From the NCBI GenBank assembly GCA_943846755.1, contig OX044365.1, forward strand, positions 1,054,001-1,118,000: a stretch of 64,000 nucleotides of DNA, written 5' to 3'. Source of the stretch: UBA8752 sp002336475 (lineage in GTDB: Bacteria; Bacteroidota; Bacteroidia; Flavobacteriales_D; Sanyastnellaceae). Made by a program: the position numbers and the translations under genes. Position 1 is the stretch's first letter. Each line of letters starts with the position of its first letter. Under the pieces are notes generated by a model. It was not told where the DNA came from and did no database searches. It saw nothing but the letters and a program-made list of their open reading frames with translations. This document shows, one piece after another, positions 1 through 7,117 of this stretch.

Positions 1-2195
1 TCGACCACAAGAATCGAGTCTTCTACTGTCCCACAGTCGGTCGAATGTGAGGCTACATAAAGCCCCGCTTCTGATATGACACGGACGCTTCCCGTCTCGC
101 CATCGTCCCAAAAGACAGGGTCTGGGGTGCCTGTATTGACACTCTGGGACTGCCCCTCACACAGCTCAATGTATTCGGGAAGGCCCATCGGTGATAAAGC
201 CCCAGTAGGCACAGCAATGGACCCTGCGACATCACAGCCTGTTTCCACTTCGCTGGCCACGAAGAAATACACCCCAGGCTCGGTCACTGTAAGCCCCGAA
301 GGATCTGCAACCACCCCGTCCACTTCCCAATCACTCCAACCAACAGGCCATGGAACGAAAGCGAAATCACCGGGACACAAAGGCGGCAATTCGAACCCTG
401 GCGCCGTTGCGCTCTGGGGCCACACATAAGTACTGTCCTCTCCGGAGCATTCGGGCAATGGTGAAACGGTCACAGACTGCCACCCCGCAGCATCTCCTGT
501 CCAAGACCACCCCGTGGAACCATCTGACCACAAGGGGGCTGTGACGCCCGCCAAAGGCACAATGTCCAACGTCGCATCTTGACCGGGGCACAGGGTGACC
601 GTATCGGGCAAGCCCGGATCGGGAACTTGGTAAACAGAAACTGTGGTGGTGAGCGTGGCGGTGGTCCCACATATGTCCGTCACGGCGGCGGCGTAGTCCG
701 TGGTGACCAGAGGTGTTGCGAGCGGCTGTTCAGCAGCAGCATCGTCCAAATCCCCCGCTGGCGACCACAGCACGGCCGCACCTGTGCCCGCATTGAGCAG
801 CAGGCTTATGCCTGACCCCGCACATGCGGCAAAATCTGTGGCAAGTGTGGGGATGTCCGGGATCAAAAGGTCAATGCTGTAATCCAGCTCCAGCGGACAA
901 CCGGTGGACACGTCGGTGTAGGTCAGGCTGTAAACACCAGCCTCTGCAGCCCAAGGAGAAGCTACAGCCATGCCGTCAACGGTCCAATCTTGGGTCCCTG
1001 CAGGCCATGGAATGTCCTCGGACGCACCTGCGCAGAACGGGCCCAAAGCGTTTAGGGACACCACATTCGGGTACAGTGCGCCGATCGTGGTGCTCGCAGT
1101 ACCCACGCACCCTCCATCTCCAGTAACCTCTACTGTTTGAACCCCGGTAGCATTGCCCATCCAATCCCCGCCTAAGGTTCCATCGGTCCATTCAGCAGTA
1201 GCACCCGGCGGAACAGGGACGGAAAGCGACACCTGTTCTCCGGGACAGAACTCAGCACTGGCAGGCAGGGTGGGCTGAGGCAAAGGCAGAACATTGACCG
1301 TGGTCTCCTCGGTGAGCACATCGCCACACACGTCAGTCCAGACCACGTCGTAATCAGTGGTCACCAGCGGTTCCGCATTGGTAACCGCTGCCGTAGGATC
1401 GCTTAGACCGTCGATTGGTGTCCATGTGATGGTGCCACTTTGCGCCCCTTGTAGCACCAATTCCACACCCTCGCCTTCGCACACTTGGTGCTCAGGAGGA
1501 AGTCCCAGGGCAGACGTGGTGACGCACACCTCTTGGGCATTGCTCGAACCGCCTGTAGACCCAGTAAAACCCCACCACAGCTGCGTCTCACCACCAAATA
1601 TTTCACCGGATAAATCACCGGTCCACGACAACCGCAATTCACAATCGAAATACACCTGCAACTCCTGCGTCACAGGGTCCCATTCCACCTTGAACTGGTG
1701 CGGTTGTCCGTCCTCAATGTTGGCCCCATCGGAACGGGCAGAAACAGGACCATCGAGGTTGAAAAATGGGATGTTGTGGTTGTTCACCCCGTCTCTAAAA
1801 ATGCAAACGTGGTCCTGGACCGGGTCTGCAAAATTGCCGTTTTGCCAGGTGTCAATTTCGACCCCCAGGCTGCTGCCCGGCACATCTGACCCTAAGAACT
1901 CATTGATTCCACCCAATGCAAAAGGGCCGAAGTCCTGCATGACAAAGGCAATCCCATCCGCACCTGTGGCGTCTTGGTTGCCCAAATACACTTCTGCTCT
2001 GATGGCAAACTCCTGGGTCAGATCGACTTGATCATTGAACCAGACAGCACCCACTTGCTGCAATACGTTTTCGGTGATGGCATAACAACCGTCCCCCAGC
2101 CCCACTGCATCGCCTACAAACGTGCAAACGTCTTGAGCGAGAGAAGCTGACCAGAATAGGATTCCGGAAAGCAGCACAAACAAACGGGGCTTCAT
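1..2195 (-). CDS. Secreted L-type lectin / Ig-repeat surface protein, partial (3' end off the left edge)
   Basis: About 731 codons are visible and the reading frame is still open at base 1. Residues 1-19 form a signal peptide ending in WSASLAQ. Residues about 20-240 look like a bacterial L-type (legume-like) lectin fold: GIAFVMQDFGPFALGG, then GVEIDTWQN, then DHVCIFRDG occur in the order expected for its sugar- and metal-binding strands. The remainder is a chain of Ig-like/SprB-like units that open with CEGEGVELV, CPGEQVSLS, CAGSGISLL and CPGQDATLD. Proteins of this build in Bacteroidota are surface adhesins exported by T9SS; a sorting domain would lie beyond the edge. The gene stands alone, and a promoter-like box CATCTTTG ends 4 nt before the ATG. 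The lectin call is by motif order only; ligand and true length are unknown. Confidence 0.72.
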   Translation of the reverse strand, partial: MKPRLFVLLSGILFWSASLAQDVCTFVGDAVGLGDGCYAITENVLQQVGAVWFNDQVDLTQEFAIRAEVYLGNQDATGADGIAFVMQDFGPFALGGINEFLGSDVPGSSLGVEIDTWQNGNFADPVQDHVCIFRDGVNNHNIPFFNLDGPVSARSDGANIEDGQPHQFKVEWDPVTQELQVYFDCELRLSWTGDLSGEIFGGETQLWWGFTGSTGGSSNAQEVCVTTSALGLPPEHQVCEGEGVELVLQGAQSGTITWTPIDGLSDPTAAVTNAEPLVTTDYDVVWTDVCGDVLTEETTVNVLPLPQPTLPASAEFCPGEQVSLSVPVPPGATAEWTDGTLGGDWMGNATGVQTVEVTGDGGCVGTASTTIGALYPNVVSLNALGPFCAGASEDIPWPAGTQDWTVDGMAVASPWAAEAGVYSLTYTDVSTGCPLELDYSIDLLIPDIPTLATDFAACAGSGISLLLNAGTGAAVLWSPAGDLDDAAAEQPLATPLVTTDYAAAVTDICGTTATLTTTVSVYQVPDPGLPDTVTLCPGQDATLDIVPLAGVTAPLWSDGSTGWSWTGDAAGWQSVTVSPLPECSGEDSTYVWPQSATAPGFELPPLCPGDFAFVPWPVGWSDWEVDGVVADPSGLTVTEPGVYFFVASEVETGCDVAGSIAVPTGALSPMGLPEYIELCEGQSQSVNTGTPDPVFWDDGETGSVRVISEAGLYVASHSTDCGTVEDSILVV

Positions 2196-2199
2196 GGTA

Positions 2200-2207
2200 C
2201 AAAGATG
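2200..2207 (-). promoter_or_regulatory. -7 promoter box of the lectin gene
   Basis: Reads CATCTTTG on the minus strand, one base from the Bacteroidota -7 consensus TAnnTTTG. Only 4 nt separate it from the ATG at 2195, so transcription would begin at or just inside the start codon (a leaderless message). Confidence 0.4.
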
Positions 2208-2267
2208 AACGCCACTCCCTTGCTTTCGTTGCTTTTTGCAGGAATTTCTATGTCCGTTTTGTGGACT

Positions 2268-2936
2268 TCAGGCAGAAACCGATGCTGCCGCTTTGGCATG
2301 GTCTGCTAAGAACTTCTCGAGCCCGCTGTCGGTCAAAGGATGCTTGAGCAAGCCTTTGATCGCGCTCAACGGGCCGGTCATGACGTCCGCCCCGATTTCC
2401 GCGCAATCGATGATGTGCATGGTGTGGCGGACACTCGCCGCAAGGATCTCCGTCTTGAACATGTAATTGTCGTAGATCCCCCGGATCTGCTGGATGAGCT
2501 GGACCCCATCGCTTGAAATGTCATCGAGTCTGCCGATGAAAGGGCTGACGTAATCCGCTCCCGCTTTGGCGGCGAGCAATGCCTGGCCGGCAGAAAAAAT
2601 CAGCGTGCAGTTGGTGCGGATGCCCCTGTCGGAGAAGTAGCGCAGGGCCTTGACCCCGTCTTCAATCATGGGCACTTTGACCACGATGTTGTCGTGGAGC
2701 GCAGCCAAAACTTCGCCTTCCTTGACCATGTCTTCAAAATTGGTGCTGATCACTTCTGCGCTGACATCGCCGTCGGTGATGTTGCAGATGTCCACGTAGT
2801 GTTGGCGAACAGCGGCATCGCCAGTGATGCCCTCCTTGGCCATCAAGCTGGGGTTGGTGGTCACACCGTCGAGCACACCGAGGGCTTCGGCTTCGCGGAT
2901 TTGATCGAGGTTGGCGGTATCGATGAAGAACTTCAT
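2268..2936 (-). CDS. fsa: Transaldolase-family protein (TalC / fructose-6-phosphate aldolase type)
   Basis: A cytosolic TIM-barrel aldolase of the short transaldolase subfamily (222 residues; the family is usually 210-230). It either transfers dihydroxyacetone units in the non-oxidative pentose phosphate pathway or cleaves fructose-6-phosphate. The N-terminus MKFFIDTANLDQIREA and the loop GVTTNPSLMAKEG are family hallmarks. The Schiff-base lysine is in NIVVKVPM, and SAGQALLAAKAGADYVSPF forms the later barrel strands. The two subfamily activities cannot be separated by eye. Minus-strand TACTTTAG at 2963-2970 is a plausible -7 box 26 nt upstream. It is monocistronic, followed after 72 nt by the lectin gene. 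Confidence 0.88.
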   Translation of the reverse strand: MKFFIDTANLDQIREAEALGVLDGVTTNPSLMAKEGITGDAAVRQHYVDICNITDGDVSAEVISTNFEDMVKEGEVLAALHDNIVVKVPMIEDGVKALRYFSDRGIRTNCTLIFSAGQALLAAKAGADYVSPFIGRLDDISSDGVQLIQQIRGIYDNYMFKTEILAASVRHTMHIIDCAEIGADVMTGPLSAIKGLLKHPLTDSGLEKFLADHAKAAASVSA

Positions 2937-3030
2937 GGGGTGGGGTTGTGAATGGCGCGTCTAAAGTAGAATGCGCGATGGCCATACCACGTCGCGCACC
3001 CTTCGGTTTTGTCCACGTGGAATACCGGGC

Positions 3031-4656
3031 TCAGGGGAAAACCCTGACCGCGTGGCATCCGCCATTGCTGTGTATGAGCCATGCTGCCCCTGATGGAAGC
3101 ACCGCCGAAAAACGACCGCTGTCGTGACGCCACGTATTCAGTAGACGTCCAACCCCATCGCGGCACTCAATTCGTCCTGCTGGGACGTCCCAGTGCACCT
3201 GCCCCGCCGTTGGGTTGGGATATGGGAGCGATGTCCCGTCATCGTCCGTGATGCCCACCGACGTATCCTCCTTCCACCTTGAGAGGATCCAACTGCTGCT
3301 GCTGGGGGTCTCCTCTGCGAGGGTGCCGGCGATGTACAGACGGGGGCCAACAGAAAGTACCGCCCCCACCCTGTGGCGCTCAAATTCCAAGTCTTCGGTC
3401 CAGTATTCAGGGGTCCCAAAAGCAGAGCCATAGGATGTCCACCAAGCAGGGTGGCAGTCTCCATTCCACGATACCACATCGCCCAATGTGCCCACTGCGA
3501 CCTGCTCATCCTCAAACTTCCAGCCATAACCCGACGCCAACCCCACAGACCTCAGCGGCTCTTGCAGGGGCATTCCAGGATCGATGTCTTCGGTCGGGGG
3601 GTAAGCCATTTGTCCGTGCAAGGGCATCCAACCGGCTGACATCGTGCCAGCAGCCAAGGGCTCTTCACCATCTGGCACGCCGACGAGCAGCTCGATGCCC
3701 GCTCCAACTTCGTACCAATTCCACCGGTGCAGCATGTCCTGCACGCCATGGTTCAGTGTGCCGTCCTCTGCCCACTCGAGCACCCCATTGTTGCCAAAAC
3801 TTTCGTCCAGCGTACCGTCCAAGTGGAACCGTGCAACGAAAGGGTGGAATGCGCCATTGGTCGATACAGTCCCCCCCGCCAGAATCCGCAATTCCGAGGG
3901 TGGATCAAAAGGCATTCCGCTCGTGGTGGGCACAAACAAGACCTTGGTGAACCGGCCGCTCCACTCGTGCCTGACGCTGTCTTGCACCAGCCAGCCATCG
4001 GGCTGAAGCACAATGCGTCCCGCCTCACCAAAATCCGGATGGAAGGAACCGTCCACCGCACTCAACACAGCCAATGCCGGCAATTCCCGGTGGGCGCAGC
4101 AACTGTCAAAGGCAGCACCAGCCACGACCATCCAAGGTCCTACGAGGTCTGCTTTGGAGGATTCATCGGAAGGACCGACCATGTCCATTCCTCCGCCTTC
4201 GTGCCAAGGTCCTACAAAGCCCAAGTCGACCACTCCTGTATCTCCCCAAGTGGTGTCCTCTGTTTCTTCTTGGAAAGACCGAATGCGCCAGACCTTAGAG
4301 AAGGAAGAATCCGGTCCCACGGGTGCCTCTGTGAACAGAAACCACCGGTCCCCGCTGAAACTGGTGCGCAAATCCACCGGCGTTTCGCCTTGAAAACCCG
4401 AGCCAGACCAGACCTCGGTACCATTGTTTGTGGAAAAGGCCCTCCAGCGGGCTGCGGTCGTTCCTGTTGAATCGTAGGCCGCACTCAACATGTGTACCCG
4501 GGTGAGGTCGTGGTCCAGGGCCACCGGAATTTCCCACCGGTCAGATGCGCCGATGCGCCTGCCGGCACCTCCCCACTGGTCGTCCAACATCCATTGTGCG
4601 CCTGCAGCAAAGGACAGCGCGAGGTGGCACCAGAGGAAAATCGTGCGCAACATCAT
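3031..4656 (-). CDS. Secreted delta-60 repeat protein with T9SS type A-like sorting domain
   Basis: 541 residues counted from the ATG at 4656. That start gives the signal peptide MMLRTIFLWCHLALSFAAGAQ and overlaps the upstream stop as ATGA, so translation is probably coupled to the YHYH gene. The body carries delta-60-type repeats, for example VDGSFHPDFGEAGRIVLQP and LDGTLDESFGNNGVLEW, which are thought to form a beta-propeller-like stalk. The C-terminal ~75 residues (LPYPNPTAGQVHWDVP to GGCHAVRVFP) resemble a T9SS type A sorting domain, so the protein is probably exported to the surface. A longer in-frame extension to 4767 lacks a signal peptide and overlaps the upstream gene, so I rejected it. 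Ligand or function unknown. Confidence 0.75.
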   Translation of the reverse strand: MMLRTIFLWCHLALSFAAGAQWMLDDQWGGAGRRIGASDRWEIPVALDHDLTRVHMLSAAYDSTGTTAARWRAFSTNNGTEVWSGSGFQGETPVDLRTSFSGDRWFLFTEAPVGPDSSFSKVWRIRSFQEETEDTTWGDTGVVDLGFVGPWHEGGGMDMVGPSDESSKADLVGPWMVVAGAAFDSCCAHRELPALAVLSAVDGSFHPDFGEAGRIVLQPDGWLVQDSVRHEWSGRFTKVLFVPTTSGMPFDPPSELRILAGGTVSTNGAFHPFVARFHLDGTLDESFGNNGVLEWAEDGTLNHGVQDMLHRWNWYEVGAGIELLVGVPDGEEPLAAGTMSAGWMPLHGQMAYPPTEDIDPGMPLQEPLRSVGLASGYGWKFEDEQVAVGTLGDVVSWNGDCHPAWWTSYGSAFGTPEYWTEDLEFERHRVGAVLSVGPRLYIAGTLAEETPSSSSWILSRWKEDTSVGITDDDGTSLPYPNPTAGQVHWDVPAGRIECRDGVGRLLNTWRHDSGRFSAVLPSGAAWLIHSNGGCHAVRVFP

Positions 4657-6006
4657 GGATGGACCATCAACAGGGTATGCTTTCCGCTCGCAAGGTCCTT
4701 GCAGCAATAGGTTCCTGCAGGCCATCCGTCCAAGCTCACGCCATGGGCGAGCTCGTGCCGTGGCCATTGGGCCACGCAGCGGCCCAGCGCATCAAACACC
4801 GCCATCACCTCAGGCAAGTGTCCAGCAAAACGAACCTGATCGCGGACGGGATTGGGATACGCATAGAAGTCTGCGTTGATTCCCGTTGCCACAGCAATGC
4901 CGCTGACCTCCCCTGTCCAGGTCTCAACTTCTTCGTCAATGGTCACATTGGTTCCGCCACCGCCACCCGGCCCGGGGCCTACCCCCGAAGTTGTCCGTCT
5001 CCACCACGCCGCGGTAAGCCGGAAAGAAATAGGGATACTGGCCATTGTGGTTTTCGTCCACTGTAGCGTAGTAGGCGTAAGTGCCCTCCGGGTATTCCGG
5101 TGTCACGGCAAAACGTCCGTTGAATTGATCGAGGTGTCCGGAACCCTCCACATATTCATGGTCTTCGATGTAAGCACCGAGCACCGCTGCGATGGGCGAT
5201 GCGCCCGGAGGAATCGGAGGCGTAACCATCTCCCCCACGTCTGGACCGTACTGGTTGGGCGCGAGCTGCGTACCATCGGGCAGGGTTTGGCGAACGGCAA
5301 TGTCCCGCAGCTGCCAGCTGGTGGCGATGCGGGCCAAGCCCCCGGTGCCGTCTGCATTGGCGTAACCGTAGGGGCCATAAATCGGATAACCGTCGAACGC
5401 ATATCCAATGAGGGGGCTGTGCGCTTCCATGTCGATGGTGAAAAGCGCCCCGCTGGGGTAATCCTCGCAGACATCACTTGTAGGCGCGAAGCTGTCGTCA
5501 AAAGCGGTGGGCACCTGGTGGTGGTGGTATTGCCCCATGGCCGGGTGGCCTTTGGCGCAGTCAAAACCATCGTTTTCGAAGAACCCTCCGTTCTGGTGCC
5601 AAACGCCTTGGTTGTTGTAGCTGAAGGCGTCCTGCGCATTGAAAATGACCACGCCGTTGATCAGCACTCCGGTATGCCCCAACCCCGTCGCTGTGCCTCC
5701 TGTGGAACCTTCAACCGGGTTGCGCGGGATCTGAAACAGGTAGTCCTGGGCCGTGGCCTGGGATGGATTCCCATCGGGGAAGGGAGCGGTGGGGTACCTG
5801 GGTATTCCAAAGGCATGAACGTACACAAAGTCGTTGCTGTATTGGACCAATTGGACATCGCATTCGTCCTGCATTTGGACGAGGTTGTTGCCATTCCAAT
5901 ACTGACCGGTGGCGCCGTCAGTATTGAGCAACCAAGCTTGGAGTTCAGGTTGTGATTGAACGGAAAGTGACAGGAAAATCCCAAGACCAAAGACAATGAA
6001 TCGCAT
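4653..6006 (-). pseudogene. YHYH-domain secreted protein with T9SS sorting domain, split by a frameshift near 4982-4986
   Basis: The N-terminal part (from the ATG at 6006, signal peptide MRFIVFGLGIFLSLSVQSQ) is a YHYH domain: WHQNGGFFENDGFDCAKGHP, GQYHHHQVP and AFDGYPIYGPYGY are its core. After ETDNFGG the frame runs into unrelated residues and stops at 4936. The expected continuation, a glycine linker (VGPGPGGGGG) and a T9SS type A domain with YAYPNPVRDQVRF, lies in the next frame and stops at 4653. Adding one G to the run of five (plus-strand C at 4982-4986) restores one protein of about 451 residues. The cause is either a homopolymer error or a real lesion. The restored stop overlaps the delta-60 gene start. 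YHYH proteins are often found with copper or surface functions, but the role is not established here. Confidence 0.72.
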
Positions 6007-6047
6007 GTATGTATGACGTGTCCGCAAAAGATGGGTTTAATTGCCAC

Positions 6048-6383
6048 ATGCTTTCCAACGACGAGAAAGAAAACATCAAGGCGGCCATCCACAAGAAGGC
6101 CGAAGAGTTGGATGCTCGGATATTGGAATACCGGGAACTCACCAAACCCATCCCTCCCAGTGAGGCGATCGGAAGGGTCAGTCGGATGGACGCCATCAAC
6201 AACAAATCCGTCAACGAGGCAGCGCTGCGACAGGCAGAAAAATTGAGGGCGGGATTGGACCGCGCACTGCAGAGGCTGGGCGAAGACCGTTTCGGACTTT
6301 GCACCCGGTGCGGAGAGGCCATTCCAACTGGGCGTTTGCTGCTCATGCCTGGCGCACTCACATGTGTGCGATGCGCCGGTTGA
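6048..6383 (+). CDS. DksA/TraR-type zinc-finger protein
   Basis: 111 residues from the ATG at 6048 (MLSNDEKENIKAAI). A start at 6009 would add 13 unconvincing residues and crowd the divergent promoter. The N-terminal two thirds is a predicted helical coiled-coil hairpin with an acidic tip region. The C-terminus carries the zinc finger: CTRCGEAIPTGRLLLMPGA followed by CVRC. DksA-like proteins bind in the RNA polymerase secondary channel and modulate initiation together with ppGpp. This short form, with a PTGRLLLMP core, is common in Bacteroidota. It is divergent from the YHYH gene, with 41 bp between starts. Confidence 0.82.
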   Translation: MLSNDEKENIKAAIHKKAEELDARILEYRELTKPIPPSEAIGRVSRMDAINNKSVNEAALRQAEKLRAGLDRALQRLGEDRFGLCTRCGEAIPTGRLLLMPGALTCVRCAG

Positions 6384-6435
6384 TTTTGATAGATTTTATG
6401 ATGGTCTAACGGCACATTCTGACGACCTTAATGGG

Positions 6436-7044
6436 ATGCTCATTGACATCCATCCCGATACGCCAGAAGAGCGTAAAATCGCCCAGGTTGCGGCCCTTTT
6501 AGAAAAGAATGGGGTCATCATCATCCCCACCGATTCCGTGTACTGCTTTGCCTGTGCGTTGGGCTCTTCAAAGGCCTTGGAGAAAATGGCCCGCATCCGT
6601 GACATCTCCTTGTCCGAAGCCAATTTCTCCTTGATATGCAAGGACTTGAGTCAAGTCAGTGACTACACAGCTCCTGTACCACAACCCACTTTTAAACTCA
6701 TGAAGCGCTCCCTTCCGGGTCCCTTCACCTTCATTTTGAATGCGGGCGTTCAGGTGCCCCGTTTGTTTAGAAAGTCCAAGCGGGAAGTGGGTGTTAGAAT
6801 CCCCGACCACAACATCCCGAAGGCACTGGTGGAAGCCTTGGGAAAACCGCTTGTTGTGAGTTCGGTGCACGGAGATTCAACGGACATCGAATACATGACC
6901 GACCCGGGCCTGGTCCACGAAAAATATGCTGCTCAAGTCGACGCTGTTGTAGGCGGAGGCATTGGACACATTGAGGCCTCCACCGTGATCGACTGCACAG
7001 AAAACGAAGCGGTCATCGTGCGCCCAGGGAGGGGTGTTCTGTGA
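6436..7044 (+). CDS. L-threonylcarbamoyladenylate synthase family protein (YrdC/Sua5/YciO)
   Basis: 202 residues from the ATG at 6436. A GTG start at 6364 would overlap the DksA gene and adds no conserved sequence. The YrdC fold is evident: GVIIIPTDSVYCFACALGS near the N-terminus (PTDTVYGL-type loop), LPGPFTFILNAG, and EVGVRIPDHNIPKALVEALG. Family members make threonylcarbamoyl-AMP for tRNA t6A37 modification, or are the YciO paralog. The Tyr-Cys-Phe change in the loop (usually Tyr-Gly-Leu) and the ALGKPLVVSSVHGDS segment lean towards the YciO-like branch seen in Bacteroidota. The plus-strand sequence TAGATTTT at 6390-6397 is a near-consensus -7 box. Confidence 0.82.
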   Translation: MLIDIHPDTPEERKIAQVAALLEKNGVIIIPTDSVYCFACALGSSKALEKMARIRDISLSEANFSLICKDLSQVSDYTAPVPQPTFKLMKRSLPGPFTFILNAGVQVPRLFRKSKREVGVRIPDHNIPKALVEALGKPLVVSSVHGDSTDIEYMTDPGLVHEKYAAQVDAVVGGGIGHIEASTVIDCTENEAVIVRPGRGVL

Positions 7045-7061
7045 TGGCCGATCCGTGCCCA

Positions 7062-7077
7062 GGTGACATTTGTCACC
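7062..7077 (+). promoter_or_regulatory. 16-bp perfect palindrome upstream of the metalloprotease gene
   Basis: GGTGACATTTGTCACC: two 7-bp arms around TT, lying 41-56 bp before the ATG at 7118 and 28-43 bp upstream of the -7-like box TAGCTTGG at 7105-7112. The half-sites GGTGA-N6-TCACC have the same spacing as CRP-type operators. It is not followed by a T-run, so a terminator role for the preceding gene is unlikely. Confidence 0.5.
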
Positions 7078-7117
7078 GATGGTGAGAATTCATGGCATCA
7101 GGGTTAGCTTGGATCTC

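Noticed and set aside
4876..5955. 359-codon plus-strand open frame
   Set aside because: Antisense to the YHYH gene; the YHYH motif and signal peptide are on the minus strand.
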